Shown here: positions 1 to 13,860 of the stretch, one piece after another | How positions within the stretch are numbered: position 1 is the stretch's first letter | How the letters are laid out: each line of letters starts with the position of its first letter | Source of the DNA: Casuarius casuarius | Taxonomy: Eukaryota; Chordata; Aves; Casuariiformes; Casuariidae | Length of the DNA: 64,000 nt | NCBI GenBank assembly: GCA_003342895.1 | Contig: PTFA01000042.1 | Span: 5,012,640-5,076,639, forward strand | Reading direction: 5' to 3' | Translations under genes and position numbers: made by a program | The notes under the pieces: model-generated | Told to the model about the DNA's origin: nothing | Database searches by the model: none | The model's input: only the letters and a program-made list of their open reading frames with translations

Positions 1-3000
1 AAATTCTGTTTCAATGAATAGGAACTCCCATTCCCCCTTGCACATAAAGAGTAAACATCAAAGAAAAAAGAGGCCAAAATGGCAGTGATAATGTAACCAC
101 CAGCAAAGTAAGAGGAAAGTCATGCCTCTGAGTATGGTTTAACATTGTATACAACAGGCAGTGGATATCATAAATGAAATTGCTAGTTACAGGGACAATA
201 TGAAAATATTGTAGTTTGATTTTTTTTACCAAAAGTTGTCAAACATTTCTGCTTTAATTACAGCCATAAAATACATCAACAAAATCTGCACTTAGATCTA
301 ACTTTGCTAACTAAATTATTAAATTCATTATCTTCATACAAAGAGTTTTCCTTTAGAAAAGCCAAGAGTTTTAAAGTGCAAATTTGTTGTCTTTTTTAAT
401 TATATTACTTTATGAAATAAATAATCAATTACAATGGAATAGTGTGGGTTTATGCACTATATAACAATGTTACTAGTCACTTACAGAGCGAGGTCTTATG
501 TCCAGGTTTTATTGGGGTGGTCTTGCTCTTTCTATAGTGCATTTCAGGGTGTCTTGTAAGTTAGAAGGAAACTTCTCAGCACCGTTCCTGTTGGGGTTTG
601 GACTTTCATTTATTTGCCAGAGAACAGCTGATTTATTCAACCCAGAACTTCTTATTGGAATGTGCTAGCTCTGACAAAAAGAATTACTGAAAAGGGTATA
701 TTAGGCTCAGCATTCGATTGCTGAGAAAAAATATGAGAAAAATAGAAATATGAGAAAAAGACACCAAAAGCACTCAGAGTAGGTAATATTGTTAAGATTA
801 CTGCCCATTTTGGAATACAACCTTGATGCTTCAGCTATTCCTTCCCTGTTCTCTGCTTTTCTAGCATGACAGATATTTAACTATTTATACAAATTTGGAG
901 AAGGTCAACAACAAAAGATTGAAAGAAGATAGAATAAATCTATTAGCTCATTATCTTCGATCATTTTAATTAATGTTTTCTTATATCTGCAAAATGAAAT
1001 GCTTTCAATAACAGAGGCTAAGCAATACTCATCCCACTATAGCTTATAACTTGGGCATAAGGAGACCAGGAGGTAAGAATGGCTGAGCAAGGCTTTGGAT
1101 TTAATTTCTCTGCATTGGAAGTGATTGCTCCAACCGCTATATCTAGGTCCCTGAAAATTGGACAATGCTGTAGGCTGGGAGGNGGCTCAGGCTCGGAGAG
1201 GAGTGATCAGGGCTTTCATGTTCCCAGCTATGAAAGTAGGATGCCCTGAGTTTTCTTGGTTCCACAAGAGGTAACCTGAATACTGAAAATCCAGGCTTAA
1301 ATGAGGGCTCTGAGGACTTCCAAGCTCCTTGCTATGCAGCTGAGGACCCGAAATCTGGCTGTGGTTTCACGACACAGATGGGATCACCCTCCAACCTCCA
1401 CAACGACTGGTTCAGCCTTTACTAATGTCTTCCTGAGATGTCTGGGAGGATTTCTAGTCAGCCATGACTGAGTCTGGTCCTTCGGATCTGGGTTCCCAGA
1501 TCTTATTTTACTTGTGAAATCTGCTGGTGGGGAGGGAATGGATTGAACTTTTCAAATATTTTTGAGGATTTCTTTTTAATTTTTTTCTGTTCAAATATCT
1601 AACATTTTATTTTTCTGTCCACGTTCACATTTGAAATTATACAAAGATATGAAATCATAATTTTTAACAAGCTGTAATTATTATTCCCTTATGATGCAGA
1701 AATCTTCTATTTATTTTATTCATAAACAAATGCAGCATCTATCAGCTGCTGTGCAAGCTTCCCTTCATGCTAATCTGGCTGTACTACAAAACTGGATTGA
1801 GAGTACCCAACACTTGTTAGACACTAGTGGTTCTTCATTCACCATAAATCCAGACAGATCCCAAATACCATCTAGGAGGCAAAAGACACTGCTTTCCACT
1901 ATCAGCTCCAAAGACTATTCCGTTCCTTGCATGACTTGACTACTCAGACACATGGCCAATGGCTTAACCACTTAGATAAGCCTGTCTTTTTTAATTGTAG
2001 AAACCTTCTATTAAACAATATTGATTACCAAATAAAAGCTGTTTATCTTACAAAGACAATGATATAAGCAGTGAAATGGTACCAATTTGGTTTAAAACTC
2101 TGTACTGTGGCTTCACCTGCTCCAGGAGCTAAAAAGGAACATAGCTTTCACCAAGCAAGATAACTCTGCCTCCTAGCTAGAGACAACTGTAAAATTGTGA
2201 ATGCAACAGAAGACAAAAAAATATGTATTACAGTTTTGAAGCTGTCCAAAAATCAGGCTAATATGCTTACAAAAATCTTCAAATGCAAATTTTGAAAAAA
2301 AATCTTTAAAAAATTGAAAATTTATCAAAATCCTCAAAAATGAAACTTTTCTTAGCCAAACACAACACTAGTATATTAGCTCAAACTCATAAAACTAAAA
2401 TCATTTTCAGGGAAATGTTTTTCCTGGTAGTCAGCTAGGAACACATTCTTGACTCTTTCTTTCCACCTATGAGGGACAGAAAACTTAGTTTTGCAAAGTG
2501 AAATATAATGCACAATGATGTCACGGTATTATTGAGTCAGTGGCAAAATTTCTCTTTTCTACAATGGAGTCATTTTCACTAATTTCTGGTCAACTTCTAG
2601 TCCTCTTCTGGTATAATGAATTTTCACAAGGATAAATGCCTCTGGGTTTCTTGCTAAGAACAGACTGCATGATTGATGGGCAGAACACAATCTAGCATTG
2701 TATCCACATGTACTTCTCCTCTGCAAATAACCACTCAAAATCAGCTTCTTTTGGTAGCTGCTTGTAATGAAAGATTTATCATATTACCTCAGATCCCATC
2801 AAAAACATCCTGAGACTTTGTCTTGAGAAGCTCTTGCACTTCTGTGTTCTGCTAATTGATAGACCATCTGGCTGTTCTTTGAAATTTGGCAGGAAAAAGT
2901 CTTATTGCTAAAGAAGTGCTACATCTTTGTCCCGTAATATTTCATTAAGATTTAGCAGTTAAAAGATGCTGAAAAATGGCATCTCCTTTTCATCAGTGTT

Positions 3001-5486
3001 GTTACTAGTAAGATAAATAAAAACGACGACAATATCAGCATGATGCCAAAATAATAACTGAACATGAATGTTCTAAATAGCTAGGTGCTGCCACTGTCAA
3101 AACAGTTGCAACTACAGTACTAAACTGGGACAAGAGCATAGATTCCCATATCATCTGAACTATTTATGCAAGGAAAAGGGTAATAAAAGCAGGCGGCTCA
3201 CCCACCCCAATTTCTTTTTCTTTTTTTTCCAGTAAATGGATCCCTGATCACATTGCATGTCTTGGGGACACCTTGGTGACAACAGTTTCTCTCAATTCAT
3301 GGGAAAGAGAAAGGGGGAGTATCCAACCAGGCTGCCTTCTCTAAGTCTCCAGATCTAGCAGTTGGCTGGAGTAAGACTTTACTCCATCTTCTGTTAGTAG
3401 TTAGTCCTGCAACTTGAACGACAGAGGTCTATTTTAAAGATTGAGTGCTCAGACTACTGATGGCAGATTTTAATAATACCTAAGTTTTAAAATATATATA
3501 GAAAATAAAAAATTCTCTCTGGATTCATTTTGTACAGATTTTGAAAGAACTTTTTAAAATGGCAAACTCAAGCACCCAAGATTTCAATAAATGGAAAAAC
3601 TGAAACTTCAAAAGCATCTTTAACTCATGGTCTCCAACTTTGTTCTGATTATGTTTCATGATATGGTCTTTAATTACACAAACATTATTTTCCCGCAAGA
3701 TCTAACATCCTTTAGTACAGGGGGTACACAGTGCTCAGGGCTATGCAGTCAGTGAATGATGCTACTTCTCCAACTCCTGCCTTACTTTTGCCAATGAGCT
3801 TGATTAGAGAATAGTAAATGAAATGAGAAACATTAAGAAAGCAGACTGGTCTTTTGGCTAAGCCTGGTGAATGCCACATAGGATAATTTAATTTAACTCC
3901 GTTTGCTCTGACAAAATTCCAGTTTCTTAGAAAGTGACTACCCACAGTCTTTGACAAATATTGATATGCTCCTTTATATCTAGGTGTTTGTGTTGCTTTG
4001 CAAAATTGCTGAACATTCATGAATGCAACTGAAGTCTTCCTAAAAAGATGCCCTGATTATCTAGACAGAGAAGTATTTCTACAGGCCATCTGGAGAGAGA
4101 CGTATGTTTGCTGTCTTTTGAAGTAGTTACACAACTAGCAAAGAAAAGATTCAAACTCAGATTTAACAAAGTTTTTCCAGGGAGAACTTGCAGACTTCTT
4201 GAAGTTGCTTAGTGCCTGAAATGTATTTATACGGTGTATTTGACTCAGTTATTCTGTATGAGCGGCATCAACCAAGAGACAGAGTCCAAAACTAGTCTTA
4301 AAATGAACAGCTCATTAGGATGCTGAACTCTAGTGAACTGTGGAAAAAAAAATGCAGTCATATCTGCAGCATGGAAGAAAGTAGAAGCCTTCTCAGCCCT
4401 GTGTCAGTTAAATACATTTTTAATACTGCCGCTAACAAATAATAATCCTTTGATTTTCTTTCCGAAAGCTTTCAAAGTTGCTGGCAGCTCCAGTAACTCT
4501 TTCAGTTGCTATTGTCAGCTCTGCCAGTCTCTCCTAAATCTCACTACTTTCTTACATCTTTCTATCCAGAGCTCATATTTCTTGCCTTGGATTTGCCATA
4601 AAAAATGCCTACAATGTCACATAGGATTTTTTTTTTTCCCCAAATCTACCCTCCTGTCTGAGCAGGCCCCTGTTGTGTTTTCTAATTAGGTAGTGTCCTT
4701 TGTAGAGAATTGGACTTTGAGGTAAAGAGGTGAAAAAAGGGTCACTGGTAATTTATTGCATGTATCAGGGCTGAGCTAGCTGGTAACTGTAAGACTGTAA
4801 ACCTGAATAATTAGTTCTGTAGGAAACATCAGAAGATTTGGTACTTCAATTCAGGTAGAAAGACAGAGGAATCTGAATCATTATCTCAATCTTATCCAAC
4901 CCTCTCAGGGAGGAAGTGTTATAAAAACAGGTCATCTGTCAAAAATTCCCATGCCATTAATACTGGTAAGGAAAAGCATAATTCAAGAGCAGTCTCTGAG
5001 CTGGTTTTCTCTTCCTCTTTTGGGTTCACCTAAAATGATAGACTACAAAAATATAAACTAAAATGTTCCTTCAGAGCCTAACCTTTCAACTTTAAATTTT
5101 CCAAAAGATTTGCTTGTCAGTTATTTTGGACTTGCTCCAACCAGATTGGTTCATTCATATGTCTTTTCCCTACAAAATAGCATCAGTGTCATGAGTTCAC
5201 ATTTATTGAAATCCGAAGTTTAGAGAAAGCAGATGAAGGGACAAAGTTTGGGTAACTCCCTTCATCTCTGTTGTTACTGAAAACTAGTTACTGAAGTGAC
5301 TAACAAATACAATACTATTGTTATCATCAGAGTATCTAAAGTCACAATCCCGTGTATAAAAAACCCATGCCTCTGGAAGATGATGACATGAACAGCTTTT
5401 CTGCAGAGCTGTTTGTCAGCAGGTCTCTACAGAGGAGACCAGCGCATTATGGAAGGAGTGCTACCAACAGCCCTGTAACAAGCATC

Positions 5487-5534
5487 CTGTGCAGCCTGGG
5501 GAAAATCATTCAATTTTTCTGTGCCTGGTGAACC
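5487..5534 (+). mobile_element. Possible MIR/CORE-SINE scrap
   Basis: The stretch with CAGCCTGGGGAAAATCATTC and then TTTTTCTGTGCCTG resembles the MIR core segment (TGTGACCTTGGGCAAGTCAC, then TCTCTGTGCCTC). Only about 45 bases are alignable by eye, so the call is weak. Confidence 0.25.
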
Positions 5535-7311
5535 AATAGTTTCAGGGAATTTTGCACAGCTTACTTCCTGAAGGAGAATACTGATGTTTCTCAGTTCGGT
5601 AAAAGAAAAACAGGAAAATCAAAACTATACAACTCAATAAATTGCAACATTACAGTTCAAAAGGAAAACTTGAAAAGGCATTAACATAGTAAAAGTACAC
5701 AGATAACAAAAAGAAGGTGTTCAGTCTTTCTCATTGAACTAGGCTGTGCAAAGGGAAACAGCAAGCGTTTAGGATTGCCAGTCCACCATGCAGAGAGAGT
5801 TATCTCACCTGACTGCAGATATCTGCAAGTGAAGGTAGTCTTGTGGAGTCCCAGTACAGACTGAGGAAGACACCACCATTGTGCAATTCATCACAGCTGA
5901 GTTAGACACCTTTCTTGCAACAGGATGAAGCTCCACTGACCGTAGGAAGACCCTAATGACTAGCTGAGATTAGCCTGAAGCCTGGTGAGCTTTATCAACT
6001 CTGGTTATGCTGTCCATAGACAACTCCTCGATGGAGCCAGTTTCCTCACCCAGGCCACAACTGTTTCCAGGGACTTACTGGCATAGGTACAGGGCTGTGT
6101 GCATGCCCCCTCTCAATTCAGATCCAGCACCACCTCTCAAAGTGCTGAGTGTGCTAAAATGGAGGCAGAGACTTCTACTAACTCTGCAGGAAATGGCTTG
6201 GGTCCAGCAAGACCAACACCAAGCTGGAGCTATCAGCCTGCTAATGCTAAACCAGTGCTGTGCAGAAGCACTGAGGCATCTCTGCACTTTCTAGGCTGCA
6301 GAAGAACATAGTTAAGTGCTGTGGGACCCTTGCTGGCCTCGCTGCCTCAGGTAATGGAGCCAGCTCTGCTCCCACTATTGCCAACAGGAAAGACCACCTG
6401 CCTACCACGGGCTTAAAATTGTTGGTGAATCAGGGCCCCAATGCAGGGGTGAGACTGCTTACAATTTTAGAGCTCCTTAGACCACTTGGGTGAAATTTTG
6501 GTTTTGGAGAAGTCCAGCAGAGCATTGTTACGGATTTTTACACAACCACGATTTCATTTGCTGAAATAAGAGTTATACTGGAAACTTTCCTACAATCTTA
6601 CTACTCAGTCATCATGGAAGCTAAAATAAAGGTGCTAAATCATAACTAAACTGTAGAATATTTAAAAAGTTAATTCTTTTCTGTATATGTTTAACAAAAA
6701 CAAGGGAAAAAAATCTCCCAGCTCCTTAATATTACCAATTACTATGCATATCTTCAATTCATGACTAACGTATTTTGATTCAATCACAGGGTATGTTTTA
6801 AACAATTCACTGCTGCATTATGTGCTGCACTTAAGATGTTCAAGATCTTAATTGTTTGTTCTCTTCAGTATTCCACACACAAGAAGCTAATGAAAAATTC
6901 AGTCATGATGGTATTGTTTATGACATATATAGCAGTGACACATGATAATTTCACAATCACTTCAAGACACCATGTGGTTTCTTTTGACATTTTGTGACAG
7001 GCTGTGTTATCAAGCACAACTGTTTGCATAGGAAACAACTGTAACACGTGGTTCTTGGGATATTATGTTATCTTCTGATAATGATGTCATTTACATGTGT
7101 ATGCTATAATTAAAGACTATGAGAGTGATTCATTTGAGTAAGACTTATGAATCCATTTCATCTAAAAAGGATAAGAAAACCTATAATCATTTGGGCTTAG
7201 ATCCTGAAAGCTACTTACAACCTACTGCAGCTACACTGGGTGACCCATTAATTGAGGCATATGAACCAAGAAGCATTTATTTCTCAGTAATATTACAGAA
7301 GCTTCAATTAA

Positions 7312-7330
7312 AATCATTATAATAATGATT
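7312..7330. other. Short AT palindrome
   Basis: AATCATTAT and ATAATGATT flank a single A, giving 9-bp arms. AT-rich palindromes of this size arise readily by chance. Confidence 0.7.
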
Positions 7331-8299
7331 GTTCTCATAGACATCAATGAGAGAAACAGGAATCTAGCAGTGCTCCAAAACCCTTTGTCACCCTGTCACC
7401 TACTGATAGCATCCAGAAAACAATTACATTTCACCTGTCTACTTGACTAACCTAATGAAGCTGAAGACATGTAGACAGCAAATCCACTGCAGTTAATGCA
7501 ATTCCCCCCCCTTTCTCCTAAAAGACAAAAGACAGAAAAATATACTTCTAACATCCCGGCCTGCATGCCACAGGCATTACGAAGCAAACTGTCTTAAAGG
7601 CAGTCTCAGACACATGAACCTTTCTACATAACTGCAACAGTTTCTACCCCGCACTCTCTTATAATGGGCATCCTCTTGACCAGGTAAAATCTAACCTAAA
7701 AATTACAAGATCATTACATTTTTGTCAGTGTATTTCATTGTCGGAGGCTTTGATACTAGCCATACTGCAGTTTTAGTATATCTGCTGTGCTTTTTTTGCA
7801 ATCTCTACTCTATTTTCCACTGCTTATAGCTTCCTGAAAATGATATATTTAGACTCTCCCAAACTTGTTTTCAAGCCCAATGTTTCACTGCCCTCCCTTA
7901 AGTCTAGCAAAATCCCACAGAGACATTTTTGATTTACTTGAATTTTCAGAAGAATGTGTTTGGGCGCAGAGATTATTTTTGCAGAGATATTTGCACTGAG
8001 AAACAGCTACACAAAAATAGCTGGGAGTGAGGGACAGTTCCAACCTGCCACAGATGCAGTCCTCAGGAAAACTGCCTACGCTATGTCTAAAGAGATTAGA
8101 ATTAGACTAGGTCCCACTGAAGACATTTGAAAACAAGCTGTTTGCATAAGCTAGAACTGATAAAGGCTGGGCAATTCTGAATTCTCCTAATGGAAGAAAA
8201 CTCAGGGCAGCTACATGTAGCTACAGAGGCATAGAAATGAAGAGGAAATTCTGACTTCACATAAGCCCTGCTGGCCCCTTCTTCTGTCTCTGCTCCAGA

Positions 8300-8410
8300 G
8301 ACCCCTAGAATCGCCCTCTTCGAAGCAAATCAATACGGCTTCGCGGTTGCTCCGGGCACGGGGGCGGCGGCAGGACAGGAGGGAGCTGGTGAACCATGAG
8401 CGGGGCCATT
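8300..8410. other. Small CpG-rich patch
   Basis: About ten CpG dinucleotides fall within roughly 110 bp, including TTCGCGG, CCGGGCACGGG and GGCGGCGG, in an intron otherwise nearly free of CpG. It is too short for a normal CpG island and has no recognisable exon. Confidence 0.6.
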
Positions 8411-11400
8411 GCCTGCCTATCCCTGCAGCCCCTAAAGCACAATCTCTGAACTGGACTTGGCAAAGCACTAGCTAGGCTTTTCTAGAATCGAGGCGGAAGG
8501 ATATGTCCCTGCAAAACAGAATTGATAAATTGTGTTTTTGAGAGATACCACTACCTTCAAATGATTCATTTTCTCTTCATGTGGAATTGGGAAACGAGTT
8601 TGGGAGTCCTGACCATACCTCTCCCATCCAACCACTTCAAACCTATACAAGGTCAATCTCATTAATCTTTCTGCTGCCTCTAATACATTGTTTTCATACA
8701 GTGACTATACACATTGTATAAATATATTGCATAAGTAATGATTTATACACATCATTAACTTTGCTCTGAGGCTTGTAACACTGAATATGTATGCGTTAGC
8801 CCTTCTTACTCTAGCTCTGGAATAAACATCCCTGAACCTATTTCAGTGTTTTACATTTCCCCTATTTCATTGTGCACTGTAATTTTTTTAAGTGGAAGTG
8901 AATAAAATAACAATATATATTTGGATGGTGTAAACAGCAAAATGCATCAAAAGTCAAGAAATTCAAAATTAGAATTCCTAGAACTAGGGCAGTATTAGCA
9001 CCTATTAACATGAGACACTTAATTAAGGAGCCTACTTTAGGAAGTCATTCTCTCTACCTAATAAAAGTTTTATATCTATAGTTGTACAAATATATACCTA
9101 ACCATATCACCGCACTTCCATAGTTTATATATTGTTGTATTTCAAAAATATTATTGTAATTGTGTTAAAAATAAGCAACATACAATTGTTCCTCCTAGGC
9201 AAATCTCCTGATTCAGAAGAGAACACATTTAGTCACATTAGCCACAGAACACATTAATATGAATCATATTAACTGTAAAGCCCTTACTATTGATCTACAG
9301 GAAAATTTTACAAGTCTATAATCTACATGTTATTCATTTAACCTAATTGAAATATTTTTAATAATTATTGATTATATCAATCCTTATCAAAACATTTTAA
9401 AAGAAAACACTTCCAGGAAGATAAATAAAGTCTATATATCCACACCAAAACCACTGGAGCTGTAGAAGTAATCACTTATTACTTCCACAATATTTCAGTT
9501 ATGAAGTATTATACCAAGTATTTCAAATGCAAGTAGATCACAGACTTAATTCTGAAAAAGCAAAAGCAAATGAAAAATTGTCACATTGTAAAAACGAAGA
9601 TGTCAGAGTTTATTGTAAATTTGGAACCTTCACTTGACTCAGCAGTTTGAGGCAAACATGCTGATAAAGTTTTATTCCCAGTACATGAGATCTATGCCTT
9701 ATAAAAGTTCTGCAGATGGGCTTAGCATTTAATACTGCACAAAATTTAGCTGAAAAACATATTTTTCCTGAAAATAATCAATAAAAACAATATGTCAAGT
9801 GGTGCTATAAAGTTACTTTTACATTCAGTATTCATGTTTATGTATGTGCATGCATGTGGATATTAGTTTTATACATATACAGAGAGAGTGCATGCATGCA
9901 TACATATGACAATAAGAGACACCCAAATTTAAACATTTGTTTACCCACACACTTTGCATAATCATGCTGTCTTCTTCGACACAGAAAATCTGTGAATGTA
10001 CAAATACTGATTTTTTTCTCCCTTGGTCTCCCTGTGGAAGGGACATATAACGTGGGTTTCTAATGTATTAAAAAAAATCCTTTGCCTTTAAAGGAATAGT
10101 ATGAAATGCCAAATAAATCAGATTTACAGCAAACAAATAATTTTTCCTGGGAAAATATCACAAGGTACACATATAGCATGCCAGACTTGATGCAATTACA
10201 TGACTTGCACGAATGCTCTGAAAACTTCTCACTTACTATCTTGCTAAAACATACAACAATATAAATTAAGTGGATACAGAATTCACATCTTAAACTTCTT
10301 GGGAGTATAAGAATTAAAGAAACTCCCCTACCTCCCCAAATCATTATCTCACCAATGACAAATTCTTCCAGCTAGGTATCTGAAGGGTTCTCGAGAGAAA
10401 AATACCTCCACTGGGTTTATGGAAAGAGGCGGGGAGCAGAGCACCAAAAAGAGTACATAACCTCTCTGAACCAGTTAGATGATTTAACACATTCCATACA
10501 GTGTGGCACTCCTGTTTCTGGGCACATTCCCACATTCATACAAGTAAAGTATTCTGGCATAAGGTAAGCAGAGGGAATCTGAAACACATAAGCATTCCAG
10601 TATAGCTCACCTTGAGGTCACTCTCATTTCAGCATAAACATAATTTTCACTAGGTTAGCTTCTGTCTCGTTGTGGGAAGAACAGGTTAATTCAGCTGCAA
10701 GTCAAGCTGTCTTGCTGTAAGGAAGCTGGAAGTACATGATGTATCCCCTAAAAGTACTACAACTCCTGCTTGGTCCAGGCTAAAGTATCCCTGGATGACT
10801 CTGGGTTAAATCTGTTGTGCTTTCAAGTTCCTATGTTTCATACATACAGCTTCCTCATTCATATGCAGGAGTCAGGGCATCGCTTATTTCAAGCTTATGC
10901 TTTGGCCTTCATCTGTCCATTCTTGTGTTTGCTCCCTTTTAAAGTAATTTTAACTAAACTGCAAAAAGTCACTCTTTGTCCAGAAAAAGTGTCTGCATGA
11001 GAGAAGTATTGTAATATAGATAAGTAATGTTACTATTAGAATATACTAGAATAATTAGCAAAACCAGAAATAATCTTGAATATGGACAAGATACTTACTG
11101 GCAATAAGTACATAAGCACACAGTCTAATTATAGTGGCTGAAGAACTTACTGCGTATGAGCTAAGCCATGCTAACCGCCCAGGTTCATATGCCTGCCCAC
11201 AGCTAATGGGAGGAAATTTAACCTCTCAAACTGTTGAGCAATAGCTTTACATTTGTCCCATGCTAGGCGCACACATGGATACCCACTACAGCTCAGCAGA
11301 TGCCAAGCCACTTGCTCATCCATGCTAACCTGATTGCGTGTTCGAGCCCCTTCTTCCAGAAGGGAGCCTGATTTATTCTGTTACGGTACTTTAACAGGTG

Positions 11401-12386
11401 AAATAACTAGAGAGCAATGGTTAAGAACAGATCATGGCAGCAAAAGAAGCCCAGTCATCCCAGTCAAGCTAAACAGAGAGTGGTGCCAGACAGTTATTCC
11501 TTCTGGCTAGGCTGCTTCTCTCCTTTCTTAAGTTATTTGAATTCCACTTTAAGTGCTTTGGGAGTTCTACCAGCTTCCTAGTAAAGGACCTAAGACCAGA
11601 AAGTGAGAACTGTGTACAATAGTACCTCTGTGCAATGTGTTATTCTGTCGGGAATCTCTAAATCAGGTCAATCCAGAAAGGCAAGGACACTATAAATGTT
11701 CAAAACTCCGAACTCTTATTCGCATCAGTCAATCCACTGGTTTGTTCCTCAAAAGATGGCTGAGAACAGACACAAATGCTACCTGTAGTCAGCAAAAATC
11801 CTGAGGGCAGCCAGGATCATTATGCACTCCTGTAATGGTCTTCACCATTTAAATGCATGCTGACTTTTCTTAAAAGCTAGGAACTTCATTTAACTATTAT
11901 TTAAGTCTCAGAGATCAGCATTTAACAAACAGTAATTGGATTTTCAACAGCAATATGCAACCACTTATGAAAAGTCTGTTTTTCTTTATTTCAGCTTGGC
12001 AAGTCACCACTTAAAAAACTGACAGCAGGAGTTTTTCCTTGATGAAAGTATGGGTTTATGGCGTTAAGTGCATGGCAAGGAGCCAACTTTTACCAGTAGT
12101 AGGTGCAACAGTGATATGCTGCATTGCAAAGACAAAAATAGCAGAACAATGCTTTCTAATGGAACATTTACAGTAATATGCAGTCATTTAAAAAGACAGT
12201 TTCAAGATAAGACCAGAAATGAAATCTTGCTGCACTATTGCGTATGTGTGCGTGTGCAATTACCAAAACCAATGACTAGTAATTAAAAGTCAGGAAAAAA
12301 TACCCGTCTATGAGATGATCTTTCTACTGCTCTGAAGAGATGCAACAAAATGTATTTATGTACTAACTTTGTTGCAGTACTTTCTG

Positions 12387-12405
12387 TCTCTCTCTCTCTC
12401 TCTCT
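12387..12405. repeat. (TC)n microsatellite
   Basis: 19 bases of uninterrupted TC on the plus strand. Simple intronic repeat. Confidence 0.92.
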
Positions 12406-13689
12406 TTCACTTTTTGGTCACAATTTTATATCAGCTAACTTTCAGAAAAGATATTTCATCCTTTGAAAACCTTTGTCCTTCGTGAGGAGAGAGACAGAGG
12501 CAAGAGGAGGGTTGTTTCTCAGGTACTTGCAGCTCAAAACTGTACATCACTTAGCAGAAAAATGTTTTTCAGTTGCTGTCAGTATGACTTAGGAATGTAT
12601 TTTAGCTAATTCAAAAAAATTTCAGTAGGGGAAGATTGGACTAAAAAGAATTTGCAGCACTGACTGAATGCCAGACTACTGATCTTAATTGGTGTTTTAC
12701 TATTTGTTTCTAAAGATTAACTACAACATTTGCTAAGCACATTCTAGTAACACTGGAGCTTGATTACACGTACTTACAGAGTAAATGGCATAAAATATAT
12801 ATGCATAAGCTTTTCCTTAAAAGTTTAAGCCAAGTTTAAAAATAACAACAAAACCAAACCCAAAAGCAACTCCTCCCATCATATGCTGAAATACATAGAT
12901 GTTGGTAATTGAAACCATTAATTTACATAAGTCGAAAAGAGAAAGATAGCTCACTGGACTTTTACAGGGTAATGGCATCACACGACATTTTGCAAAACGC
13001 AGTTTGGAAACATCCGGCAAAAGTTTCAATTGTAAAAGCAGGGAGCTTAACCTCTTTGCCAATACTCACCTATGCTGGGCAGCTTCCTTGATTACCCTAG
13101 AACATACACATCTGCTTGCATAAGGAAATACATCATGGTGAAGACTCACAGCTTCCGCAGTTAAAACAATTTCATAATAGGAATCACATGTACCCACTTC
13201 AACTGCACAAACTGCTCCGTTTTAATGTCCTGATAAATGTGTACAATGGGCAACTTTCATAAACATCTGAATTCCTAACTGATAACATTGTTTACTCTTT
13301 CACAAAGTCACCAGTAATGTTTCCAAATTTCAAAGTAAGGTAAACACTTTAATGGAAAATGCTATTCCACAAGTCAAAAACAGCCTTTACCATCTTTAGT
13401 GAAAGATTTGGAATAAAAGCATTTATTTTCTCACTGAAAAATCATTTTTCTTTTGTAAATTTGGTTGTGTGTATCTACGTCCATACATTTACATGATTCT
13501 GCTTCCTCAGGGGCTACCAAGAATTTGCCAGATGGAAGTTAAATGCTGAATAAATGATGCTACAGAAAATAAAATGAATTTCATAACGTTGTACATAATG
13601 CTGAGAGAACACACTTTCTACAAAGTAAATGGAAACAGTCAATTTTCTAACACAGGATGGAAATGAAAAAGAAAAGTGGATGTAAGACT

Positions 13690-13860
13690 AATTATTCTGT
13701 GGAGACAGTTAAAAAAAATTGATTGGGTTAGATTAATTATAAGTAATTAGGACAACAGCAAGAGCTCATTCTTTCATTAACTCCTGGTTGGACAGACCTA
13801 ATCGATTCATTCCTTAACCCTGCAGGCTCCTAATAAGATTTATCTAAAAATGGAGGCATG
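13690..13860. other. Homeodomain-site-rich block, candidate enhancer
   Basis: Within 170 bp there are several TAAT-core and related words: CTAATTATT, TTGATTGGG, GATTAATTAT, AGTAATTAGG, TAATCGATT and CCTAATAAG. Such clusters are typical of developmental enhancers, but AT-rich DNA makes them by chance as well. Confidence 0.3.
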
